Positions 11,263 to 23,096 of a stretch of 64,000 nt of DNA are shown in pieces. This DNA is from Diploscapter coronatus (taxonomy: Eukaryota; Nematoda; Chromadorea; Rhabditida; Rhabditidae). The notes under the pieces are model-generated. The model was not told where the DNA came from and did no database searches. It saw only the letters and a list, made by a program, of their open reading frames with translations. A program made the translations under genes and the position numbers. Position 1 is the first letter of the stretch. Every line of letters starts with the position of its first letter. The stretch is taken from the NCBI GenBank assembly GCA_964036155.1, contig OZ038423.1:17561249-17625248 (forward strand), given 5' to 3'.

Positions 11263-14200
11263 ATGGATTGTTTAGTTTTTCGATTTCTAATATTCATTTG
11301 TTTTCTTCAAATTTGCATGGTTAATGCAAATAGTAGGGTAAGTTTTTATATTTTAAAACGCATTATTTTTTGCATTGTCAGGACTGGGCGAATATTTTCA
11401 CATCATCGTCGGTAGATTTCAATGCCACTGCGATTTCCAGTGAATGTCTGCGAGACTACAATATTTGGATTGCTAGTTTGAAACAAATTGGGAGAGTTTC
11501 GGGGAATTGTTTGGTGAAGAATAGCTGCACAGAAGAAGACAAGAAGATTCTCGAAGACAATCTCTATGCCCTGCAGCGTTAGTTAAAGCTGTATTTCAAC
11601 AATATCTTTTACTCCTTTAATTTTAGAGCTAGATTCCTTTGGTCGTTTGCCCTCCGGCCTGATGGAATTGACTCGAATCGACATAGGCTCGTATGCGGAA
11701 TGCAATGCAATTAGTGGTGTCAAATACGAAACTCACTATTGCTACATGAATTATCAGCCGAATGTCGAACTTGCGGTTGAGTATTCATCTTCAATGAAAC
11801 AAAGACGCTGTGAACTTTAGGGCAATAACTACCGAAAATTACTGGCCAATATAGTGCCTGGAGCAAATGAATTGCCTGCAGATCCGAAATGCACAATCGA
11901 TGTCCTGGAACATGCAGTTTGCATGCCCAAATCGTGCACTGAAGAAGTAAGTTTGACATGTAATCAATATTTTTATCCTGTGCGTTTGGAAATTCAATAT
12001 TTTTAATTCGCAAATGAGATTTGTAACAAACAAACTCGACATTTCAATGGTGATTCATCTTCACCGAGCGTTTAGGATCTCCCAAAGATAATGAATGCTC
12101 ATAATATGCTGCCAGTCAGTCACTATTGCACCGCAAAATGCGCAGGCGATCATCCACCCAAGAAAGATGCTGTCTTTTGGATTATCACGTTTGCTACTAT
12201 GAGAAATTCAAAAACGATTCTCTTTTTGCAGCGTATTCTTTTGTATTGTTGCATTGATAGTAATTTCATCATCTGTGGTCGACTATTTTCTGCAGAATGT
12301 CATCGAAGATGGAAAAATAATGGCGAAGAAGCCAGGTTTAATTATTTTCAATTGAGTTTTCAAGTAAAAATATTCAGCGATTCGAGCATTGCTATCATTT
12401 TCGATGTACACGAATGCGAATATCCTTCTCTCTACCGAACCCGCCCCTCCATCTCACATCGCTTCACTCGACTGTATTCGAGCCTTCAGCATGAGCTGGG
12501 TCGTTTCAGGACATGCACTCATACAATTTGTTGTCGGAGGTAGGAATTTAGTTAGCTTGTTAAATAGTTTTTTCGTCAATTAAGATTCCCTAATGCCGAT
12601 ATCTCGTATCTTCAATCCATTCCTGAACACAGTCTATCTGAATGCCTTCTTCAGCGTCGACTCGTTCTTCGTTCTGTCTGGAATAGTCGTGGCGTACATA
12701 TTCTTCAGAGTAATTCTTAGTATTTTTAGCGTGTTTAATTCAGTGACTATTAATTCAGCACGTAAAGAAGCGTGAAATTAGAAAACCAATCACTTGGATA
12801 ATGTATTATTTCCATCGTTATTGGAGATTAACTCCCCCGATGATATTCTTCATCTTCTTCATCATTGCCTATGCTCAATATATCGATGGACCTGTACAAG
12901 CGGCTGGAGGTATTTTTAAAGCTATTTTATCGCATAAGCTCGTTCAGATTTTAAAAAATTTTCATTTCAATAACAATAAGCCTAGAGCAAATATTATAGC
13001 TATGATTTAGCAAAATGATAGTCAGTAATTTATCAGATGACTGCATGAATTCTTCATCTCATAAATTGAACAGATATGAGAATTTAACAAATCAGCACCT
13101 TTATTTTCTATTATCCAATTATTTTGTTTAGCTATGGATTTTGAACCTTTACTTGTATCAAGTTGTCGTCAATATTGGTACGAGAATCTCTTCTATTTCA
13201 ACAACTTCAACCCTAATAATGCAAGATTTTCATTAGTTTTTATTTGTATTCTCTTATCATTTTTAGCAATGCTATCCGATTTTCTGGTATTTGGCAGTTG
13301 ATACTCAAATATTCTTGGTGATGCCAATATTCTTGTGTGCACTCTACATATCAATGTGGATAGGTAAGATTTAAATTTTGATGAGTATTTTGGTAACTAT
13401 TTCATAGGTCTTGCGAGTATTTTGTTGGGAATAGCTGGAAGTGTAGCAGTGACAACCTACATTGTCTATCACTACAATTTGCCGCCGACAGCGATGAGTT
13501 TGAGATTGTCTAATGCAAAGTGAATTCCAAAAATCGATAGCATAAATTATTAATTCCCAATTAATTGAATGATTATTCAATGATAGAGAGTTAATCTTCT
13601 CATTTCAAATCCTTACAAGTCATTAGTCTTTGGCACCTACGTTTAGAATCTTGCAAAGAATATCTAATAAGGTGATAAGGAATTTCGTCACAGCTCAATA
13701 TTTCAGCAGCTCAATGCTCTTTTTCAATGATTATTACGTAAAGCCATGGACAAGAGCTCCTCCTTATTTGATTGGTCTGTTTGTTGGATATCTATTGGCT
13801 GTCAAACTGAAGAAGAATATGAAATTGCATTGGGTAAGCTTTGGAATTTGTTCTGTCACAATAATGTGTCCAATAGAATAGAATTGAATGTACCGTTCTT
13901 TGATAATATTGAGAATGAGGTTTTGATTTGTAGAGTTTGATATTGACTGGTTGGGCTGTGGCCACTGCAGTTGCACTTGCCTGCCTCTTTGGAACTCATG
14001 ATTACTTGGATGGCAGCGATGATTGGGGGTAAGGTCGAAATCGATTGGAAAAAATATCATGCAGAAATTTGAAAAATGTTGCAATCAAGGAACGGGCATA
14101 GACTCAAATTTAAAAAATTCAAAGACGAACTGATTTTTTTCAAAAACTCAAAGACAAAGGACAAAGCTTTGCCCGTCCCTGTTGCAATCAATGAGGATTT

Positions 14201-15795
14201 TGATATTGCATGTTCAGATAAAAGAATATGCGAACTATATTCGTTTTGCCAATCAATATTAGTAATTCAAGTGTAATTATTGCAATTTTAGCAAATTTTG
14301 GAGTGCGTTTTACAATAATTTCTCTCGAATTGGATGGAGTTTATCGTTATGCTGGGTAGTAGTCGCCAATCATGTTGGATGGGGAGGTAAGGAATATTCT
14401 TAAAATAAGTTTTGAAAAAAATTCAGGCCCAATAAATTCATTTATGTCCTATCCAATCTGGCAGCCACTTGGCCGTCTTTCGTATTCGGCCTACATCGTT
14501 CATTTTCTGACAGTCGATTGGTTTTTCAACTTGATGGATCGACCACCCCATTACGTTTCTATTGTTCAAACTGTAATATAACCTTATTGGGTTGGTCGGA
14601 GCGTTCGTGCTACTTCAGTTCCTTTGAACTTGCTCATGAGTAGTTTGAGTTGATATCGAATGAGTTATGGTGTGCTGTAGGGCAGTACCTTAGCATGTCA
14701 TATGTGGTGCCTCTATGTCTCTACCATTCAGTTATTGATTACAGCATTTTGGTAAATGGAAATGTGAAGGGTTAAATTTCAAGGGTGACCGATTTTATCG
14801 CAGAATTTTCCAACAATGAAGGTAAATTGGTAAAAGTATCATAATCGTACTTGGACAGGCTCTCGCTGTTGAACCTACAAATGCTCTACGGTTAATTTTT
14901 TGTGTGGGAATTTATATGCAAAAGATTTCAACTCCTCAATTATCCTGGAAAATATCATCTCTCGCGATGCTCTGTGGGTACTCTGAGAAATCAAGCACTG
15001 GAATGCTTAGAAGAAACTTGGGTACATCTAATGGTGCAGTAATCACTCACGAATATCAGTTGTTATAATGAAGCTAATTTTTGAGAAGAACGATATGACT
15101 TACAATTAGTCAAACTGCGTAGTCATAAGAAATGGGATAAGAAAATCGATTAAAAAAAGCATATAAAAATCGATGTTTTGAGAAAATTCTTTTGATCCTT
15201 CATATTGAGATGAAGGCTCAAATTATACTAAGTTTTATCTGGGTTTTAATAGTTATACTGGTCTGAAAGAACGATCATTGAGAAAATTTACCACGAAAAT
15301 GGCTACTCGTCCTTTAAAGGTCCACATCTCCCCAATTCTGCAGGAACGGGGATTACAGTTCTTGTCAAATAAATTACTGGTTACTATCCTGCTTTATCAT
15401 AAACATATTACTTGTTTTCGATTTGCTTATAAGTAGATACAAATTTTGATAAAAAGTGGGCACGAACTTTCTGACCAATCCAATACAAGAAAATCATCAT
15501 AATCGCTATGAGAAATTTAGATGTTATTCTACGCCTTGCCAATTACAATAATTTCATATTTCTTTGCATTCTTCTGGAGTTGTGGATTCGAAATTCCATT
15601 TATTAAGTGAGTTTTTTCTTCAAATCATTCCTTTAGAAATTTAACTTCAGATTGGAAAAAGTCCTTCTAGAAGGTGTTATGCGTCGTCCGCAAGAATCAT
15701 CCAAAAGTGACAACAAAACTCAGTCGAATGGAATATCGACAAGAAGGGAACTATCCAAAGAAGAAGCCGTTACTTATTATACCGAAAAGCTTTGA
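11263..15795 (+). CDS. NRF-6-like protein: signal peptide, NRF domain, acyltransferase-3 transmembrane region
   Basis: Multi-pass membrane acyltransferase of the NRF-6/NDG-4 family. In C. elegans these act in lipid and drug uptake or transport in the intestine. Eighteen exons join in phase to 735 residues: 11263-11337, 11382-11577, 11627-11775, 11821-11946, 12075-12188, 12232-12335, 12378-12539, 12585-12709, 12759-12909, 13132-13235, 13267-13363, 13408-13519, 13707-13833, 13934-14028, 14292-14386, 14428-14572, 15521-15606, 15651-15795. Residues 1-25 are a signal peptide. The Cys-rich NRF domain follows (LPSGLMELTRIDIGSYAEC, HYCYMN). The acyltransferase core begins at LDCIRAFSMSWVVSGHAL, then YYFHRYWRLTPP, WYLAVDTQ, KPWTRAPPYLIGLFVGY and GRLSYSAYIVH. 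The ATG at 11263 opens the signal peptide. The second-last intron is 948 bp. A poly(A) signal AATAAA lies at 15858. Confidence 0.93.
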
Positions 15796-16306
15796 CCTAT
15801 TATTGTAATTCGGAATAGTTATTTATTATTTTTGTCTGCATAATAGCTATGATTTGAAATAAATATTATTTATAAACTCTAGTAGACTATTCTAGAAGGC
15901 CTAAAAATGAGTTAATCCTGTCGTTGACTAGATAATGTCAAGAAATCGGTGACAGATTGTAAATAAACACGTGAAGGGAAGAATTGAGGCCAGGAATAAA
16001 TGTGAGACAAAGGAAATGTGTGATACTCGAAAAATACAAGCACTACTGATAAAGCCGCCTCTGCATGTGAGAACAATCATGCAAAACAGTTATTCGCCAT
16101 TTTATGATGCAGTTTGCAATTTTCCTGGGACACTCAGCCTTTATCTTCCCTCTGACATTCAATAAAAAGTGTCACTTTCCTAACAAACAACCCCATCGAC
16201 GAGTTAGAAGTAACCGTTTATAAGGGCTTTCTAGTCTTCGTAACGAGATTTGCCTCACAACTTTCTCTGATAATTCGAATTTATATCTTTCCCATTGCTA
16301 TCAGAT
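15796..16306. other. Intergenic, AT-rich
   Basis: Holds the 3' UTR and AATAAA (15858-15863) of the acyltransferase gene. A 64-codon frame at 15971-16165 has no splice or codon support and is left uncalled. Confidence 0.4.
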
Positions 16307-16809
16307 ATGGTTATATTCGTAAGTTCTAATCACGCTATTCCAAGTCATTGTTCATCCGAGTATTCTAGCGCTCAAATGGAATGTTGTCTACAAAGGAGAA
16401 GGTGAAGATTCTGTTGGGAAGCGACAAGGATCTGCCTGAACATCTCAGGTTCATGATGAGGGAAGACCCTGGGGATGCTAAGGCTAATTTAGGTATTTAG
16501 ATTTTTGCCATATCTCTTATTTATCACCAGAATTTAGGGAAAAGCACGATGCTAAATAATATAAGGGGCAATGTTTCAATAAGTAATACGAGAGTTTTAG
16601 ATGAAAATCCAGTCGTGAAAGATTCTGAAAACATGACGAAGGAGGAGAAAAAGATGGCAAAATTGGCAGAGAAGCAGAGGAAAAAAGAACTGAAGTTGAT
16701 AGAGGCAATGGCTGACGAGGAAAAGAGGAGGAAAGCCGAGGAATTCGAACGAGCTAATCCTAAAATCAACGATCAAACTAAATCTGTGAAGAGGAAATCC
16801 ATATTCTAG
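16307..16809 (+). CDS. Small charged helical protein, unknown
   Basis: I do not recognise it. Exons 16307-16318, 16369-16492 and 16538-16809 join in phase to 135 residues. The third exon must start after the acceptor ATTTAG at 16536-16537, because the nearer CACCAG gives a stop. A Lys/Glu-rich coiled coil fills residues about 75-120 (MTKEEKKMAKLAEKQRKK), and the C-terminus is basic (KSVKRKSIF). The four-residue first exon (MVIF) is the weakest part, and translation might start at an internal Met instead. No neighbour explains its role. Confidence 0.55.
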
Positions 16810-17254
16810 TTTTCCCTTTAAATATAATTTATAAAATTATCTACGATTTTTATCAATTACCTACATATTTGTACATAATATGCAATTTATAATAGATTTT
16901 TGTTGAACTTTATTTCTATGGTTAAAATTGAACTTACAATAATAAAACGAGAAATATTTTGAATTGTTACATTCATTCTTGCAATTTTATGAACATTCTG
17001 ACCGTTACAAATGGGCAATCTTTGGTCATAAAGCATAGAGGATCGAAAATGAATTTCACCGGTAGAAATGAGTCAATTATCAAAAGTGAGCATGAAGTAC
17101 TACAAAACGTGAATATGACGTTCTACATACTGATTTTATGGAATTCTAGCGCTTATCTACCCAATATCTGCATTAGTTTACCCGATGTGTATTGCGTATT
17201 ACATTTATATTTGCATGATTTTACAATGGTTTGAATTTCCTGAGTTTCATTTCC
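16810..17254. other. Intergenic between convergent genes
   Basis: Non-coding, AT-rich space between the small gene and the convergent CLCC1-like gene. A 91-codon frame at 16959-17234 lacks supporting motifs or splice sites. Confidence 0.4.
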
Positions 17255-20200
17255 TCAGTCGAAGTTATCAGGCGAGTCTCTGACGAGTCTGCTTCTGGAG
17301 GAGCTTCTCGATCTGCTTCCGCTGTCTGCGTCGCCTCCTTCCAGAGCCAATTTATCCATTCTCATTCGACGTTGTCTGAAATGAGCAGCCCATCACAATA
17401 GAAATTAATTACTTTTGTTGTTGTTGTTAACCATCTAGACTGCACTATTCGAAGAAGATTATCATCTTAGTGAAAAGTTCATACAAATTCTCATCATTAT
17501 CAAAACGTCACATATCTACAAAGTATACGAGTGTATGAGCCTTCCAAGAAGACAAGCTAACAATTGGGTGAAATCTTGATGTGCTGTAAAAAGTTAGAAA
17601 TGACAATCATTCTACAAAGTCGAGTCACACATTTTCACAACAACATATCGAATCTAACCGTTCGGCAGACCTTGGAGTGACATTGGCGAATCTGTTCGAG
17701 TTAGGATTCGGGGTTGGATTTGTCGAATTGCCGATGCATCTGCCGGGGGAGGAACTAGAACGACGTTCGTGTCGGGAGGATCGAGAGGCAGTGATGGAAG
17801 TGTCGCTGTTTGAGGGTGGCAGGGCTGCAATCAAAGTCACATAATATTGCAAATGATCGATAACTCGAGACGAAATAAAAAAGAGCGTCTTTCATTCTTC
17901 TTCCCCTCCTTCGAGCCTTGGAATGCGCGTGCTGACAGCATTTGTGTTCATTTAGCGATTCTTCTTTACTTTTTCATCGAAATTAGCGGTATTTTCGCAA
18001 CAAGCACTCGGGAATTATTTTCCTCTATCGACATTGATACAAATTACCCGATTAATTATCGATAATTGCACTTAACGCGAAAAACGAAAAGAAATCACCT
18101 AATGAACAAATTCTCGTCTCTTGCGCATCCGAAGCTCCAAAAGAGGAGAGAAAGAAACACACTCCTTTTATTCCGTCTCGAGTAGTCGACTATTCACACT
18201 ACATAAGGCAACACTAATTCATGGCACTACTATAGCACTTCACAACATAATACATGATAGAAATGGGAAAGCATTTGAAAACTATGCAAAATACCTCGAT
18301 TTTGCAAAGCAGGTTGTTGTGCATTTTGCCTGTTGTCCTCGATCGCCTCGTGTCTGTGTCCAATCATCCGGAGAGCTCCATCCCACATATCGCCGATTGC
18401 AGTGAACACTCAAATTGACATACTTCTTTACTTGAAGAATAAAGATTTCTCTTACGAATAGGTTCATAGCTGAAGAGAGGAGTGCGGATTCGACCGATCA
18501 AAAGAAACTGAAATTAAAAATGATTACAAATAGTGATATCTATATAATATAGTAGAGATGGAAGTGTGTCGTTTTCTAAAGTTTTTGGTTAATTTTAGCT
18601 TTATATGATAGAATAGACGAATAGAAAATAAGGAAATCCAGTAAATCTGGTACTAGCTCTTTTTTTTAATATAAAATGAAATGTTACCAGGAAAATAGAC
18701 ATAATCGCCTGAACGAAGATGGGCAAGTCATGATAGAAATTACGAAAGAATTTGTTGAAATGTTGAGCTGTGTTCCTGAAATATTTACCTCGAGAGGGAA
18801 GTGATTGAGTTTGAAACATACGCGATAAAACCAAATATGGTGTTGGCAAGAACGTCTGTCAGAGCATCAATGGGGGAAACAACAAAGAAGGCGGGAATGG
18901 TTTGGCTCTGAAATGATAAGAGATGAAAAATTATAATAACATAAACATCTGCAAAGGTTTTTTTTTTTTTTTTTTTAAATTTTAAATTTCATTCATTATT
19001 TTTCACTATTATCACTATATTTCATCATTAAAGTGAATAAGCTTCAAAAGTAACCAAATGTCTTTTGCAGTTATTCCCACCTCGATAAATTGTTCGCATC
19101 GCGTTTTCTTGTGAATATAGACAGTTCTCCTTCCAATCGTTTCGAGCACAGACAGAAGAAGATTCGGAGGCTCACAGGCATTTGCATCTTGCAACTCTGC
19201 TGATTGTGCTATGCGACGGGCTAATTCTTCCTGAAATGAAATAACTTGCATGATGCCGATGAAATTCGTAATTAACCTTGTAAAGTCGACTGTAAGAGGC
19301 CATCCAGGACAGGATAAATGCGATGCCAAAAATAGTCGGCCAGAACACTCGATTGCTGAATAATTAAATTAACATTGCATTATGTTAAATTTGAGACTGC
19401 TTGGTGCGGAAAGTAATGAAGTCCAACATTTTCGCTATTACTGCTAGATCACTTTTTATCAATATCAAAATTCTTTTAGGACGAAGTAAAATAAGCAGAT
19501 AAACCTAATGACAGTTCTGAGTACGATGAAGATAGCGATAGGTAGGACAATGACATTTGCGAGCATTAGGTAGGGGGCCCAGATGCGGAAGAACTCTTCC
19601 AGAACTGATTCTCGGGTATCTTCGTCCAACTGAAGGAGCTAGTGAAATCAGTTCTATTTTGTAAATCTCACCTCGAGCATATTTTCGAGGGCCCATTGCA
19701 CCCGCTCCCTGCCCTGCAGTTCCTCTGCAATTGGAGTATTTTCCAGGTAATTGTGCAAGTCTTCCAGATTCTGTTTCGAAAGTCGAACTCTGAGAAGTCT
19801 GTTGAATTTCCTTCTCAACGAAAATGGACAAACTTTGCAATTCGGGTGACGCCGTCAGGATTGGGCAAGTCGACGTAGAGACGCAGCAGCATCTGACGCA
19901 CGATGTGGCGGAGGGTCGGGTCACGCAGAATGTGCTCCTGCAAATTCTTTTTTGGCTATTCTTTTTCAAAGAAGAAACTTTTCAAAATTCAAGAAAAAGA
20001 TCACTAAAAGCGAGATAACAAAAATTCGACTTTCGAATTTCAATTGTCTCGAACTTGCTTGATAAGTAGATAAAAACTAACTTACATTCAAGATTATTTA
20101 CTAGATATGCGAAGTTAAGAAAATTATTGATAAAATGACCTGCAACTCGCATTGCTGCAATCCGCTCGCTCTGCTGTAACCCTTTGTCGGATCATTCGGA

Positions 20201-20317
20201 TCGAAGACCTCTTCTTCTCAAGCAGATTTCATTATTCTTGGAAGGAAAAAAACAATTCCAACCTCGATATGCAGCCGTCAATCCTGTGAAAATTAGCGGA
20301 ATCCACCATATGACCAT
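17255..20317 (-). CDS. CLCC1-like (Mid-1-related chloride channel) ER membrane protein
   Basis: Related to CLCC1, an ER intracellular anion channel protein. Twelve exons on the minus strand keep phase to about 406 residues: 20317-20263, 20216-20140 (the acceptor may be 3 bp later), 19937-19834, 19789-19672, 19629-19505, 19355-19277, 19230-19081, 18907-18822, 18775-18688, 18507-18456, 17824-17659, 17375-17255. Features in order: signal peptide MVIWWIPLIFTGLTAA, the luminal N-terminal pattern FDPNDPTKGYSRASG (compare DPTDMLNYDAASG), an LRDPTLRHIVRQMLLRLY helix, transmembrane segments near LANVIVLPIAIFIVL, VFWPTIFGIAFILSWM and IFVQAIMSIFLV, then a Ser/Arg-rich cytosolic tail. The ATG follows a TTGCAG acceptor by 6 bp and lies 204 bp downstream of SURF1, so the two may share an operon. 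The long intron 17825-18455 could hide a further exon. Confidence 0.85.
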
Positions 20318-20521
20318 TTTGTTCTGCAAATTCTGGAATTTAGAAATGATAAGTTGATAAATGATGGAATCATTGGTCGAAAATAATGATCTTCGGATAT
20401 GATAACCGAGTTTGGGAAAGTGAAATGCAAAGTTTCAGAATATTTTCATTAGGGATTCAACAAAAAATAACATTTTTTCCTAATCAGAACGGTCCAACTA
20501 CTCTAAATAAATGAAAATTGA

Positions 20522-22703
20522 CTATTTTCTGAATCGTGAAATCCACATGGCCGTAGTGGCAGCACTCAAACAGAACCTGAAATATCGCTCATCAGAGGCA
20601 ATTTTACAACGATAAGGGGGTAGAAAGCGCAAGCTCCTCCCACTTTATGAAGATAAAATCAAATAGCGGTTTTTCGTCATTTTTTCAAAAAAATTTCGAA
20701 GGCTATAATTCTACTCATTTTTCTTTTCCCATTATTAGATATTACATTGGGGAACATTTTTGCAAGGCACGCTTTTCGCTTGACGAAAATTCGCTCGCAA
20801 AAAAGGGTTTTCGGATCGTCGTCTTCAGAAATCCATGTCTTTGGTTATACTGATCTGTTCTTCATGCAGTTTTGTTATTAGCTATTCAATTATTAAAGAT
20901 TTCGAGAAAAAATACTTCTATGACTTTGTCTTTATAATGAGAATTTCGTTTGCGCCTTCTAGGTAAAGCGATTTGAAAGATTACCAAGTGACGATATACT
21001 GCATGTGCTCGTTCCGAATCGACACATTCGTTTGTCCGCCAATCGGGCCGCCGGGGATCGAGGTTTCTAAAAAATACAGTAATTGTTGAAGGAATAGATA
21101 CTGAAAAATGTCTGATAAAATGATTAATGATTAGTTATAGCTGTTCGAGTAAGATTTCCCTATCACTCATTATCAGCACATTCAAAAGTTTGCCACTGAT
21201 GACACTGCAGTGCTAGTGCTGTGTCGAAAAAGTGGGGTCATCTTTAATGTCTGCTTATTATTCGCTGCTTCATCAGAATACCTAATAAAATTTATATTCA
21301 TTTCTTTTTCAATTTTGTCTTTCACTTGAGAAAAATGATATTACCATAAACAGCATCGACCATGACAGGTTCGGTTCCGTAGTACTGTCCCATTTCCTCC
21401 AGGTCTTTGTAGTACCACAGACCCATTTCTGGAGCGTTTTTGCTCACGAATTGTGGCCGTTTCTCTGTCTTACGGACAATTGCCTGAATAGAAAATAAAA
21501 TTAAAAGCGAAGTAAATAGTTTCACCTCAAACTGGACGATTCCCTTCGGTTCACTCTTGAGACGAGATTCTCGAGAAATTAGATGCGGAGGCACCCAGCC
21601 ACGATTCACCATTATTATCCGGCTGAAATTATAACGAAAATAAAAACCATAAATGCTAGAACCTGACCCATTTTTCTGTAGTCGAAAGGGCGTGATGACA
21701 TGCCCACCGTGACTCGTGATTTCTTCGTTGCTCATTATTGAACTGGTATTCTGAAATGGCAAATTTGAAAGGAAGAACGCTCTTTTCATACTTTGGGCTG
21801 ATATCCGGGATCGAATCTGCCTCTGGGAGAAATGACGAATTCCCTGTCGTGTAGGAACTCGCCTCGCACTCGAACTCGCTTATATTCTAGCTGATCCAGT
21901 TGCGGCAAGCTAAAATTAATGAAGATTTTTCCGCAAACAATAGGTTTGTTGGCAATCAGGGGTAAAAACTGTATTCGAGAGGAAATGATAAGAGTTTATA
22001 ACCAAATTTTGAAATTTCATACGAGTTTCAGATAACATTTTTTGTTTTTAAATGACTCACTCCTCTTCGGGAATGTCGATTGCAGGCGCATTGAGCCGTT
22101 GTCTCATGGAGTCGATGAGAGCCAATTTCCATTGCAGTCTGCCCACTTGCCAGCAGCCCAGACAGAATGTCACTACGGGGATTATCTGGAAGGAGGGAAG
22201 GAAGGATATGAGGTATACTGTAATTCGTGAACGTGTTCACTCACTCACCAGCATGCCCACAGTCCCAGCACTCCACTCGATTCTCTTCTTGCCTCTCTTT
22301 TGTTTCCTCTTCTCATTCGTTGCTCGCTTCGCGTCCAAATTCAGAGTCGTTCCCTCTCGAGATGATTTCGGCTGAAAACGATGAATAGTTCTCACGTTCA
22401 TGAAAGTGGGAATTATTTCGAAGGAGAATTCGAAAAGATAATTCCTGTTCATCATTTCAATATCTCAGATGGTCATTAATGATTTTTTTTATAAAGGTGC
22501 AAAAATGGCTCGGTTAATTATTGACAAGTCATGGTTTTCCGTTAGTTTACAAGAAATTTATTCGAGGAGATTACTACGTTCAAAGTCTGAGCAGCTCGGA
22601 ATTGGGAAGAGGCAGTAGTGCAGTGCCTGACGAGAAGCAACGTGGATGAACTGCATGGAATGTCGAAGAAATGAGAGCGAACAGTCAACATTCGGAGTAG
22701 CAT
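20522..22703 (-). CDS. SURF1: SURF1, cytochrome c oxidase assembly factor
   Basis: Mitochondrial inner-membrane protein that helps assemble complex IV. Nine exons join in phase to 315 residues: 22703-22578, 22371-22249, 22185-22061, 21909-21792, 21750-21668, 21622-21526, 21483-21345, 21066-20985, 20576-20522. The N-terminus is basic and Ser/Leu-rich ([13 protein letters not shown]), fitting a mitochondrial targeting peptide. The first membrane span lies at [20 protein letters not shown]. Then come the family blocks [46 protein letters not shown] and the second span [17 protein letters not shown] at the C-terminus. The ATG follows a TTTCAG acceptor by 2 bp. The intron 20577-20984 is unusually long (408 bp) and I see no exon in it. 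Confidence 0.95.
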
Positions 22704-23096
22704 TTCTGAAACAGACAAAGACCGTCTGGTAATTCTTTCTGCCTTGTCAAATGTATCAGTAATTCAGTATCGTCTAGTTACGATAATTGCTCTAATCGAA
22801 GCTACATTTAGGATTTTAAAACTGGGTTTATTTAATTTATCTGTAAGAATTTAAATGTCCAAAACCGTATAAAACCTGAAATCAACAATAATCTGTAATA
22901 TAACGATGATGCATAATAAATCATCTGCTGCTTAACTACGACATCTATGAACAATTGTGATAAATAAATGTCTACTATATTCCTACTATTTAAAGAGATA
23001 AATAATTATATATATATATCATGGCATATTGAGCGTTGTATTTTGACTGATTTACGGGTATGTGAAATGCATGTATGCAAGCTCGTCGGATTAGGA
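22704..23096. other. Intergenic, SURF1 upstream region
   Basis: AT-rich with no coding exon. It separates the enoyl-CoA hydratase stop from the SURF1 start. Confidence 0.4.

Noticed and set aside
16959..17234. 91-codon plus-strand frame
   Set aside because: AT-driven composition, no motif, no acceptor or promoter, and it lies in the 3' intergenic space.
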